From Clostridiales bacterium (GTDB lineage Bacteria > Bacillota > Clostridia > Oscillospirales > Acutalibacteraceae), in the NCBI GenBank assembly GCA_012511485.1, contig JAAZFZ010000219.1, forward strand, positions 1 through 7,773: a stretch of 7,773 nt of DNA. The letters run 5' to 3'. Shown piece after piece: positions 1-5,915 of this stretch. Within the stretch, counting starts at the first letter, position 1. Each line of letters starts with the position of its first letter. The position numbers and the translations under genes are program-made. The notes below the pieces were generated by a model. It was not told the DNA's origin and did not search any database. It saw only the letters and a list, made by a program, of their open reading frames with translations.

Positions 1-1
1 G

Positions 2-1012
2 CTGCACACCGCAAGGAGCCGGAATGACCAGGTCGCACTCGATTTAAGGCTGACACTCAGAAAAGAATGTGACAAAGTAACCGAGCAGATAAGAGAGCTT
101 ATCTGTGTGTTGCACAAAAAGGGTGAGGAATACAAAAACGCAATAATGCCCGGCTACACTCATATGCAGAGAGCGCAGCCAATAACCTTTGCCTGCCATC
201 TGCTGGCATATGAGGAAATGTTCAAAAGAGACCTTGAAAGGATAGCCGATGCAAAAAGGCGCATGAATGTTTCTCCCCTGGGAAGCGGAGCCCTTGCGGG
301 TACAACCTACCCCATTGACAGGGAAATGACGGCAAAGCTCCTGGGCTTTGACTCCTTTTCAAAAAGCACCCTTGACGGTGTGGCGGACAGGGACTTTTGC
401 ATTGAGCTTGCCGGCGCATTTTCAATTGTTATGGTTCACCTCTCACGCATTTGTGAGGAAATAATACTCTGGTGCTCATGGGAGTTCAAATTTGTTGAAC
501 TTGACGATGCCTTTTCGACAGGCTCGAGCATAATGCCCCAGAAAAAGAATCCCGACATTGCGGAACTTGTTCGGGGCAAGGCAGGCAGGGTTTTCGGGGA
601 TTTGATGGGGTTGCTTACGGTAATGAAAGGCCTTCCGCTTGCGTATAACAAGGATATGCAGGAGGATAAGGACTCCGTTTTTGACGCCTTGGACACTGTC
701 AAACTTTGCCTGACAGCCTTTATACCCATGCTTGAAACCATGAAGGTTTTGCCCGATAACATGAGAAGGGCTGCCGCTGGCGGATTTATTAATGCAACGG
801 ACTGTGCCGATTATCTTGTGGGCAAGGGGCTGCCCTTCAGGGATGCATATAAAGCAACGGGCGAGCTTGTGGCTTTGTGCCTTGAAAAGGGGCTGACTCT
901 CGAAACCCTGCCGCTTTCCGAATACAAAAAAGTTTGCGGGCTTTTTGATGAAAACATATATGACGCTATCTCTCTTGAAAACTGTGTAAAAAAAAGAGGG
1001 ATGCTCACTTGA
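2..1012 (+). CDS. argH: Argininosuccinate lyase, 5' end cut off by the window
   Basis: The enzyme splits argininosuccinate into arginine and fumarate, the last step of arginine biosynthesis, in the cytoplasm as a homotetramer. The frame is open from the first base and gives 336 residues. The fragment opens with LHTARSRNDQVALDL, the conserved substrate-binding segment found near residue 105-120 of full-length ArgH (about 460 residues), so about 100 N-terminal residues lie outside the window. Further hallmarks are THMQRAQP (158-181), carrying a conserved Thr-His, and the fumarase/aspartase superfamily signature GSSIMPQKKNPD (521-556), whose flexible loop carries the catalytic serine. An internal GTG at 107 falls within the conserved domain and is not the true start. 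The gene ends with TGA, 18 bp before argF, so the two are very likely one operon. No frameshift or lost catalytic residue is seen in the visible part. Confidence 0.97.
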   Translation: MHTARSRNDQVALDLRLTLRKECDKVTEQIRELICVLHKKGEEYKNAIMPGYTHMQRAQPITFACHLLAYEEMFKRDLERIADAKRRMNVSPLGSGALAGTTYPIDREMTAKLLGFDSFSKSTLDGVADRDFCIELAGAFSIVMVHLSRICEEIILWCSWEFKFVELDDAFSTGSSIMPQKKNPDIAELVRGKAGRVFGDLMGLLTVMKGLPLAYNKDMQEDKDSVFDALDTVKLCLTAFIPMLETMKVLPDNMRRAAAGGFINATDCADYLVGKGLPFRDAYKATGELVALCLEKGLTLETLPLSEYKKVCGLFDENIYDAISLENCVKKRGMLT

Positions 1013-1015
1013 TAA

Positions 1016-1022
1016 AAGGAGG
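1016..1022 (+). promoter_or_regulatory. Ribosome binding site of argF
   Basis: AAGGAGG is a full Shine-Dalgarno match, 8 nt before the GTG at 1031. It decides the start of argF, which would otherwise be uncertain because the codon is not ATG. It begins 3 nt after the argH stop codon. Confidence 0.85.
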
Positions 1023-1030
1023 AAATCCGA

Positions 1031-1945
1031 GTGAAGCATTTACTTAAACTGCTGGATTTAAGCAGTGAAGAAATATTTAAAATACTCGACCTTGCGGATA
1101 AGCTGAAATATGAACGAAAGCACGGGATTGCGCATAAAAGGCTTGAGGGCAAAATCATGGGGTTGATTTTTGAGAAATCCTCCACAAGAACAAGAACTTC
1201 CTTTGAAACGGGCATTTTTCAGCTCGGCGGTCATGCCCTTTCCCTGAATGTTTCGGATATGCAGATTCGCCGGGGCGAGCCTGTTGAGGATACAGCGCGG
1301 GTGCTTTCAAGATATATTGACGGCATAATGATAAGAACCTCCAGCCAGAGCGAGATTGAGGCTCTTGCCGAGTTCGGCTCAATTCCCGTTATTAACGGGT
1401 TGACTGATTTTGCTCATCCCTGCCAGGTGCTTGCTGATTTAATGACTATCCGTGAATATAAAGGCCGCCTTGAGGGGCTTAATATGTGCTATATCGGTGA
1501 CGGTAACAATATGGCAAACTCCCTTATTGTCGCCGGGCTTAAAACAGGGATGAATGTCCGAGTTGCCTGCCCAAAGGGCTTTGAGCCGGCACAGACGGTG
1601 CTGGAATTCACAAAGCAATACGGTGAAAAATTCACTCTGACCACCGAGCCTAAGGATGCCGCAAAAAATGCGGATGTGGTGCTCACCGATGTCTGGGCAT
1701 CAATGGGGCAGGAGCATGAGAGGGAGCAGCGTGTGCGTGCCTTTGAGGGAAAATATCAGGTCAATGACGAGCTGCTCTCATACGCAAACGAGGGCTGTAT
1801 GGTTCAGCACTGCCTGCCAGCTCACAAGGGTGAAGAGATAACTGCCTGTGTTTTTGAAAAACATTCGGATGAAATATTTGACGAGGCGGAAAACAGGCTC
1901 CATGCTCAGAAGGCCGTCATGGTGCTTCTGCTTGAGGATAAATGA
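1031..1945 (+). CDS. argF: Ornithine carbamoyltransferase
   Basis: This cytoplasmic enzyme joins carbamoyl phosphate to ornithine to give citrulline, two steps before ArgH. The 304 residues match the usual length of 300-335. The carbamoyl phosphate loop STRTRTSFE starts near residue 51, and HPCQVLADL (residue 129 on) is the second phosphate-binding motif. HCLPAHKGEE (residue 260 on) contains the Cys-Leu-Pro of the ornithine site, which separates OTCases from aspartate carbamoyltransferases, and TDVWASMGQE near 219 is also typical. The GTG start is supported by the strong ribosome site upstream and by an N-terminus (MKHLLKLLDLS) typical of the family. A catabolic role (arcB) cannot be excluded from sequence alone, but the upstream argH and the absence of arcA or arcC nearby favour biosynthesis. 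The next gene begins 1 bp after its stop. Confidence 0.96.
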   Translation: MKHLLKLLDLSSEEIFKILDLADKLKYERKHGIAHKRLEGKIMGLIFEKSSTRTRTSFETGIFQLGGHALSLNVSDMQIRRGEPVEDTARVLSRYIDGIMIRTSSQSEIEALAEFGSIPVINGLTDFAHPCQVLADLMTIREYKGRLEGLNMCYIGDGNNMANSLIVAGLKTGMNVRVACPKGFEPAQTVLEFTKQYGEKFTLTTEPKDAAKNADVVLTDVWASMGQEHEREQRVRAFEGKYQVNDELLSYANEGCMVQHCLPAHKGEEITACVFEKHSDEIFDEAENRLHAQKAVMVLLLEDK

Positions 1946-1946
1946 A

Positions 1947-2750
1947 ATGCTTTCGGTCAAGGTAATTAAGAAAAAAATAAATCCCCGCAGGCGCATCATC
2001 CTTCTGGATGAGCTGCGGGGCATTGCTGTTTTCTGCATGGTTTTTTATCACGGCTTTTTTATGCTCAGTGAGGTTTTCGAGCTGGCAATAGGTGACAGGC
2101 TTTTCTATTTTTTCATGCCCCTGCAACCCTTTTTTGCCTCACTTTTTATTGTCATTTCGGGCATAGCCTCCCGCCTGACAAGGAGCAATGCGGTTCGTGG
2201 TCTGAAGCTTTTTCTGCTCGCACTTTTGCTTTCGGTTACGACTATTTTTATTTTACCTGAATTCGGCATAGAAAATGTGGGAATATATTTCGGCATAATC
2301 CATTTCCTCTCGGTCGCAATGCTGATTTTTGCCGCCGCCCGTCCACTTCTCAATAAAATAAAGCCCGAATTTGGTGTCATTGCGTGTGCCTTGCTCTATT
2401 TGCTCACCTATAATATCAGCGACGGGTATATTGGAATTTCCGGCATCTTCAGAATTAACCTGCCCTTTGCCCTCTACAATAATTCGTTTCTGTATCCACT
2501 GGGCTTTCACAATAATTCCTTTTATTCGGCGGATTATTTTTCGGTTTTTCCCCATATATTTATGTTCCTGGCAGGCACATTTATCGGCATAGCCGCTGCG
2601 GCAGGGCGATTTCCGCAATGGACATATGCGTCCAGAATAAAATTTTTCGGATTTTTGGGCAGGCATACGCTTTTAATTTATGTTTTGCATCAACCTGTCA
2701 TTTATGGTATAATAACCTTCACTCAGCTTATTATAAGATTACTGGATTAA
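1947..2750 (+). CDS. DUF1624/HGSNAT-type membrane acyltransferase-like protein
   Basis: This is an integral membrane protein of 267 residues that I place in the DUF1624 family (heparan-alpha-glucosaminide N-acetyltransferase catalytic domain, PF07786). Members are thought to move acetyl groups from cytoplasmic acetyl-CoA across the membrane to a sugar; the bacterial substrates are generally unknown. After a basic N-terminus (KKKINPRRR) comes LLDELRGIAVFCMVFYH, with Asp21, Arg24 and His35 in or next to the first membrane segment. Hydrophobic segments follow near residues 52-75, 84-103, 110-131, 141-156, 199-219 and 238-265. SADYFSVFP (193-201) and FLGRHTLLIYVLHQP (236-250) are typical of the family. 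The ATG at 1947 is preferred over an in-frame ATG at 1848 because it abuts the argF stop and has GAGG 9 nt upstream; the longer version would read through argF. It is probably translated with argF. Enzyme activity is inferred from family only. Confidence 0.83.
   Translation: MLSVKVIKKKINPRRRIILLDELRGIAVFCMVFYHGFFMLSEVFELAIGDRLFYFFMPLQPFFASLFIVISGIASRLTRSNAVRGLKLFLLALLLSVTTIFILPEFGIENVGIYFGIIHFLSVAMLIFAAARPLLNKIKPEFGVIACALLYLLTYNISDGYIGISGIFRINLPFALYNNSFLYPLGFHNNSFYSADYFSVFPHIFMFLAGTFIGIAAAAGRFPQWTYASRIKFFGFLGRHTLLIYVLHQPVIYGIITFTQLIIRLLD
1983..2020 (+). repeat. Strong hairpin inside the start of the acyltransferase gene
   Basis: CCCCGCAG (1983-1990) pairs perfectly with CTGCGGGG (2013-2020). 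Inside, TCATCC (1996-2001) pairs with GGATGA (2006-2011) across a TTCT loop, leaving a 5-nt bulge on the left and one unpaired base on the right. The stem lies 38 bp after the argF stop, in codons 13-25 of the next gene. No U-tract follows, so it is not an intrinsic terminator. It could protect the 3' end of the arg message or slow translation of the membrane protein; both are inferences. Confidence 0.55.
2685..2713 (+). promoter_or_regulatory. Extended -10 promoter for mrp
   Basis: A perfect TATAAT (2708-2713) is preceded by TG one base upstream (TATGGTATAAT), which is the extended -10 form common in Gram-positive bacteria. A partial -35, TTGCAT (2685-2690), lies 17 bp upstream. Transcription would start near 2720, about 45 nt before the mrp start. 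The promoter sits within the last codons of the acyltransferase gene and would let mrp be expressed apart from the arg operon. Confidence 0.65.
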
Positions 2751-2764
2751 TGGGAAGTGTATTT

Positions 2765-3610
2765 ATGGCAAATGAAAACTCAAAAGCATCGGGCTGCTCG
2801 GGCAACTGCTCTGCCTGCTCGTCAAACTGCGACGAAAGAAAGGATATGAGAATCCCCTGCGGCCAGTTCAGTTGTATAAAAAAGGTTATCGGAGTGGTCA
2901 GCGGCAAGGGCGGAGTGGGCAAATCCCTTGTTACATCCCTTATGGCAACCGCAATGCAGACAAGCGGATTACAAAGCGCAATACTTGACGCAGATGTTAC
3001 CGGCCCGTCCATTCCTCGCGCTTTCGGGCTTAACAAGCCTGCTCAGTCCAACGAAATGGGTCTTCTGCCCGCAGAAACGAAAACAGGCATCAAGGTCATG
3101 TCCGTGAACCTCCTGCTCGAAAAGGAGGAAACTCCGGTTGTGTGGAGAGGACCTGTCATATCAGGCGTTATCCAGCAGTTCTGGAAGGATGTTGCCTGGG
3201 GCGAGGTTGACTGTATGTTCGTCGATATGCCGCCCGGCACAGGCGATGTTGCACTCACTGTATTTCAGAACCTGCCTGTTGACGGCATAATAATTGTCAC
3301 AACACCACAGGATTTGGTTAATATGATAGTCAAAAAGGCCTATAACATGGCTAAGATGATGAATGTACCTGTTTTGGGCATTATCGAAAACATGAGCTGG
3401 CTTGCCTGCCCTGACTGCGGCAAAAAAATCTCCGTCTTCGGCGAGAGCAACGTTGATTTTGCGGCAAAGGAGCTAGGAGTGCCGGTGCTCGCAAAGCTGC
3501 CCATTGAAAGCAAAACAGCCTCTCTTGTGGACAAGGGAGCCATTGAGCTTGCCGATGTTTCGCAAATGAAGGGTGCGGCGCAGTTCATAAGAAAGTTTAT
3601 TGAGCAATAA
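2765..3610 (+). CDS. mrp: Mrp/NBP35-type iron-sulfur carrier P-loop ATPase
   Basis: This is a cytoplasmic ATPase of the Mrp/ApbC/NBP35 family, which holds a [4Fe-4S] cluster between two subunits and passes it to target proteins. The 281 residues carry the deviant Walker A motif SGKGGVGKS (46-54), the switch region LDADVTGPS (74-82), MPPGTGD (155-161) and the C-terminal CPDC (215-218) whose cysteines bridge the dimer cluster. The N-terminus has an extra cysteine group, Cys11-x3-Cys15-x2-Cys18-x3-Cys22, plus Cys32 and Cys37; it recalls the N-terminal cluster of Nbp35 though with different spacing. The DUF59 domain of enterobacterial Mrp is absent. The ATG at 2765 is chosen over one at 2750, which overlaps the previous stop codon, because GGGAAG lies 8 nt upstream and the protein then begins MANENSK. 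It has its own promoter upstream and a terminator 14 bp downstream. Confidence 0.93.
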   Translation: MANENSKASGCSGNCSACSSNCDERKDMRIPCGQFSCIKKVIGVVSGKGGVGKSLVTSLMATAMQTSGLQSAILDADVTGPSIPRAFGLNKPAQSNEMGLLPAETKTGIKVMSVNLLLEKEETPVVWRGPVISGVIQQFWKDVAWGEVDCMFVDMPPGTGDVALTVFQNLPVDGIIIVTTPQDLVNMIVKKAYNMAKMMNVPVLGIIENMSWLACPDCGKKISVFGESNVDFAAKELGVPVLAKLPIESKTASLVDKGAIELADVSQMKGAAQFIRKFIEQ

Positions 3611-3623
3611 TAACAAAAATTTT

Positions 3624-3661
3624 AGGCTCCCTCCGACAATTCGGAGGGAGCCTGTATTTTT
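3624..3661 (+). terminator. Intrinsic terminator after mrp, perhaps bidirectional
   Basis: AGGCTCCCTCCGA (3624-3636) and TCGGAGGGAGCCT (3641-3653) form a perfect 13-bp stem with a CAAT loop, followed by GTATTTTTT. On the minus strand the stem is followed by AAAATTTTTG, a weaker U-run, so it may also stop leftward transcripts from the glycosylase gene that converges on it. Confidence 0.93.
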
Positions 3662-3683
3662 TCAGGAATGACACAGGGGATTT

Positions 3684-3759
3684 CGCAACGGCGCGGGGGT
3701 CGTTCCCTACATTTTTTTGAGTATTCCACGCAACGGCATGGGGGTCGCTACCTACATTT
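3684..3759. repeat. Two copies of a 31-bp direct repeat, 45-bp period
   Basis: Copy 1 is 3684-3714 and copy 2 is 3729-3759. Both begin CGCAACGGC, share GGGGGTCG in the middle and end CCTACATTT; 27 of 31 bases agree by direct comparison. The first copy is preceded by GATTT and the second by ATTCCA, so flanks differ. The outer edge of copy 2 overlaps the TAA stop codon of the leftward glycosylase gene. GC-rich cores with T-rich ends and placement at a gene end suggest a small dispersed intergenic element rather than coding sequence. With two copies it is not a CRISPR array. Confidence 0.7.
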
Positions 3760-4579
3760 AATTTTTGTTTCTTCTCCAGTGGAAAAGGTATTGCTGGGCT
3801 ATGCCGCGGTTTTCTCCCACGCAGGCCGGCAGCCCTTGAGGGTAAAGCTCCGCCATAACCCTTTTGACCCATACATCCTCCGGGAAGGCCTCCATTCTGC
3901 CGCAGCCGTAAAGGAGAGTACATTCCGCAACCTTGTTGCCAACTCCCTTTATTTTTAAAAGCTCCTGCCTCGCCTGCTCAATCGGCATGGATGAAAGCAA
4001 ATCGAGCTTCACCTCCCCGCAGGCAGTCTTTTTTGCGGCATCAAGTATGTATTTTGCCCGAAAACCTGCTCTTATCGTTGCAAGCTCCTCAACGCTCAGC
4101 TCAGAAAGCCTTTGAGCGGTGGGAAAGGTATATTCACCGCAGGGAAGTTTTTCACCGAAGCTTTGGCACAGCCTTTCGATTATCCCCTTTATTCTCGGAA
4201 TATTGTTGTTCTGGGAGATGATAAACGAGCACAGTGCCTCCCACGGCTCTTGATGCAGAATCCTTATTCCCGGGTAGGAGGTGACAGCCTCTTTCATGCT
4301 TATATCCTCACAAAAGCCTTCGCAGAGCCTTTCATAGTCCCGCTCAAGGTCAAAGTACGGCAGCCATATGCCATAAAAATCCTCGCGGGTAGCTCCGAAA
4401 AAGCAAAGTTCGTCATCCTTCTGCAAGATTCTGATAAATTTCCCGAATGCCACACCGGACCAGCAGCCGTTCTCATCCTCTTTCCATCTGAACGCCTGTC
4501 CGCAGTCAAGAGTCAGCGCAAGGTCAAAGCAAATAAGATTTTTAATTTTTATAAGGTTTTGATAAAAAATAGTTTCCAT
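3758..4579 (-). CDS. ogg: OGG1-type 8-oxoguanine DNA glycosylase/AP lyase
   Basis: The enzyme removes 8-oxoguanine paired with cytosine and nicks the resulting abasic site, the first step of base excision repair. The 273 residues have an OGG_N-like domain up to about residue 110, including LTLDCGQAFRW (22-32), the conserved loop after FDL, and then a HhH-GPD domain. The helix-hairpin-helix is LLKIKGVGNKVAE (207-219). Lys216 matches the Schiff-base lysine of human OGG1 (K249), and Asp235 in FPEDVWVKR matches the catalytic Asp268. The protein is shorter than human OGG1 (345) and ends soon after the last helix, as bacterial members do. The start has AAGGA on the minus strand 5 nt upstream (4585-4589). 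It is transcribed leftward, convergent with mrp. A minus-strand TATAAT at 4637-4632 is a possible -10, but no good -35 was found. An AlkA-like specificity is the main alternative. Confidence 0.9.
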   Translation of the reverse strand: METIFYQNLIKIKNLICFDLALTLDCGQAFRWKEDENGCWSGVAFGKFIRILQKDDELCFFGATREDFYGIWLPYFDLERDYERLCEGFCEDISMKEAVTSYPGIRILHQEPWEALCSFIISQNNNIPRIKGIIERLCQSFGEKLPCGEYTFPTAQRLSELSVEELATIRAGFRAKYILDAAKKTACGEVKLDLLSSMPIEQARQELLKIKGVGNKVAECTLLYGCGRMEAFPEDVWVKRVMAELYPQGLPACVGENRGIAQQYLFHWRRNKN

Positions 4580-4944
4580 TGTTATCCTTGTATATTCCTA
4601 TCATTCTTTAAGTTTTTTTGTAAATATTTGGATTATAATATTGCCACTTTTTCTCTGCCGTAAAGTCAATTTAACATTTTGTATAGTAAAATATCTGTTA
4701 AAAAGTTATCCACACAGCCCAGAATCAATAAAATAAAGCCTTTTCTGTTAAGTTATTCACATTTTCCACAGAGTTTTCCACAGTGAGGGTTATAAAACAT
4801 ATATACGCAGTGTATAACTTAAATATTCCAAATCGACAAAAATGTGTAAAAAAAGACATCCTTTAAACTGACTCAATTAAGAATATTTGTCTGCCATCAA
4901 GGTAAAAATAAACATTGAAATTTAATATAATCCGAGGTGTGAGA
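4580..4944. other. 365-bp AT-rich divergent intergenic region
   Basis: This gap separates the leftward glycosylase gene from the rightward small-protein gene and should hold both promoters. Besides the DnaA boxes, it has a symmetrical ATTATAATAT at 4632-4641, which offers a -10 on either strand. A minus-strand TTGACT (4669-4664) lies 26 bp from that -10, too far for a normal promoter. A plus-strand TATAAT at 4926-4931 is only 14 bp before the ATG at 4945, so its transcript would start inside the ribosome site; it has no recognisable -35. No conserved RNA gene or open frame with a ribosome site was seen here. Confidence 0.6.
4706..4851. promoter_or_regulatory. Cluster of DnaA boxes in an AT-rich intergenic region
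   Basis: Four boxes on the plus strand match TTWTNCACA exactly: TTATCCACA (4706-4714), TTATTCACA (4753-4761), TTTTCCACA (4762-4770) and TTTTCCACA (4774-4782). A fifth exact match, TTTTACACA, is on the minus strand (4851-4843). TTATACACT on the minus strand (4817-4809) differs only at the last base. Boxes two and three abut without a gap. The first two share an upstream module (TCTGTTA, then AGTTAT). The run after box four, including TATAAAACATATATAC, is very AT-rich. DnaA is the initiator and a transcription regulator, so the site could be a DnaA-controlled promoter, a titration site or an origin element. No dnaA, dnaN or rpmH gene is in the window. Confidence 0.75.
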
Positions 4945-5208
4945 ATGATTAAAGGTGTTAACAGACAAGTCGTCGAGGTCAGCCAGACAGACTGTGAGTA
5001 TTTTGAAAAGGTCCTGTTTTTTGTAAAGCCCGAGTTTGCGACCGTCAGCGAAGGAAAGCTCAGAGAAAGGGCGGACCTTATTGCCGCAGGTGCGGGTGCT
5101 CCGCCGCCAACAAGAATCAGAAAAAACCGCTTTCTTTTTGCGGCAAAGCTCTTTTGTGCCGCACTTGCAGGTGCAGCGATAACCTGCTTATTATTCAGCG
5201 TCTTTTGA
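4945..5208 (+). CDS. Small protein with one C-terminal membrane segment, function unknown
   Basis: The product has 87 residues. The N-terminal half is soluble and mixed in charge, beginning MIKGVNRQVVEVSQTDCEYF; a short Ala/Gly/Pro-rich stretch (AAGAGAPPPTR, near 47-57) follows, then a basic RIRKNR and one hydrophobic segment of about 22 residues (FLFAAKLFCAALAGAAITCL) to the end. The layout suggests a tail-anchored protein with its N-terminus in the cytoplasm. The start ATG has GAGGTG 5 nt upstream; an in-frame ATG at 4915 lacks a ribosome site. From memory, short clostridial proteins with a similar opening (MIKGV..QV.EV..T..EYFE.) are recurrent, so I regard it as a real conserved hypothetical gene, but no function is known to me. 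It lies directly downstream of the DnaA-box cluster, and its last 18 bp overlap the end of nth on the other strand. Confidence 0.78.
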   Translation: MIKGVNRQVVEVSQTDCEYFEKVLFFVKPEFATVSEGKLRERADLIAAGAGAPPPTRIRKNRFLFAAKLFCAALAGAAITCLLFSVF

Positions 5209-5832
5209 GCCTGCATGGGCGCAGATATCCTTTAGGCAGCATTTCGGGCACTGCGGGCGGCGGGCTATGCACACCGCTCTGCCGTGCAGTACACATCTGT
5301 GGCAGAAATCATTGCTCTCCTCGGACGGCAGCAATTCTCTTAGCTGCATTTCGACCTTTTGAGGGTTCTTTGAGTCAACAAGCCCCAGAAGATTTGAAAT
5401 TCTTATTAAATGAGTATCCGCAACAACTGCAGGTTGACCGAAAACATCACCGCAGATTAGGTTTGCCGTCTTTCTTCCGACACCGGGCAGGGAGATAAGT
5501 TCCTCAATAGTCTGCGGCAGCTCTCCGCCGAAATCCGAAATGAGCTTTTGAGCCATTGCTATTATATCCCTTGCTTTCGTATGATAAAAGCCGCAGGGGC
5601 GCACTATTTCTTCAACATCCTGCACCTGTGCATTGGCAAAATCCTCGACTGTTTTGTATTTTTCAAAAAGTGCAGGTGTAATTGTATTCACCCTTGCGTC
5701 GGTACACTGAGCCGCAAGCCTTGCGGCAACAATCAATTCAAAGGGAGAACGAGCCTCGAGCGAGCAAATCGCTTCGGGGTATTCTTTTTTTAAGGCATTA
5801 ACGGCAGCCTGCGCCCTTTTCTCAGGTGTCAT
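5191..5832 (-). CDS. nth: Endonuclease III (DNA glycosylase/AP lyase)
   Basis: This base excision repair enzyme removes oxidised pyrimidines such as thymine glycol and cleaves the DNA at the abasic site. The 213 residues match the usual 210-220. The helix-hairpin-helix LPGVGRKTAN (115-124) includes Lys121, equivalent to catalytic Lys120 of E. coli Nth, and VADTH (137-141) holds the catalytic Asp139. The C-terminal [4Fe-4S] motif is intact: Cys188-x6-Cys195-x2-Cys198-x5-Cys204. The segment FELIVAARLAAQCTDARVN near 31-49 is the typical first-helix region, although the family usually has LLSAQ where this protein has RLAAQ. The ATG has GGAGG on the minus strand 6 nt upstream (5843-5839). The gene is divergent from the exported-protein gene to the right and convergent with the small membrane protein gene. 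No clear -35/-10 pair was found upstream. Confidence 0.97.
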   Translation of the reverse strand: MTPEKRAQAAVNALKKEYPEAICSLEARSPFELIVAARLAAQCTDARVNTITPALFEKYKTVEDFANAQVQDVEEIVRPCGFYHTKARDIIAMAQKLISDFGGELPQTIEELISLPGVGRKTANLICGDVFGQPAVVADTHLIRISNLLGLVDSKNPQKVEMQLRELLPSEESNDFCHRCVLHGRAVCIARRPQCPKCCLKDICAHAGSKDAE

Positions 5833-5915
5833 ATGATTCCTCCGTATTCGGCTTTTTTATATATTTTATCACAGATTCAGCCGTTGAAAAAGTTCAAAGA
5901 ATTTACAATAAGTTT

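Noticed and set aside
476..1039. 187-residue minus-strand open frame across argH
   Set aside because: It is antisense to a clear argH sequence, and its translation shows no recognisable domain.
1848..1946. N-terminal extension of the acyltransferase from an ATG at 1848
   Set aside because: It would be read out of frame through the end of argF, and no membrane or family sequence is in it.
2618..2764. N-terminal extension of Mrp from an upstream ATG at 2618
   Set aside because: The extension overlaps the end of the acyltransferase gene, contains the promoter, and has no Mrp-like sequence; 2765 has a ribosome site.
3684..3759. Possible CRISPR remnant
   Set aside because: There are only two imperfect copies with a spacer of 14 bp, no cas genes nearby, and repeats that differ in the core.
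3597..3923. Minus-strand open frame containing a repeated NVG.DP.AVA peptide
   Set aside because: The peptide repeat comes from the DNA repeat and the frame runs through the mrp terminator and the end of ogg in the wrong phase, so it is not a plausible gene.
4112..4663. 183-residue open frame on the plus strand, antisense to the glycosylase gene
   Set aside because: It lies mostly within the confidently assigned ogg gene, has no family features and no good ribosome site; it is a frame shadow.
4580..4944. Complete chromosomal oriC
   Set aside because: DnaA boxes and AT-rich DNA are present, but no dnaA, dnaN or rpmH is seen, I could not recognise a DnaA-trio run, and the gene directions to the left do not fit fork movement. 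Kept only as a possibility under the DnaA-box finding.
5154..5498. 114-residue plus-strand open frame across nth
   Set aside because: It is antisense to the Fe-S and central region of a well-supported nth gene.
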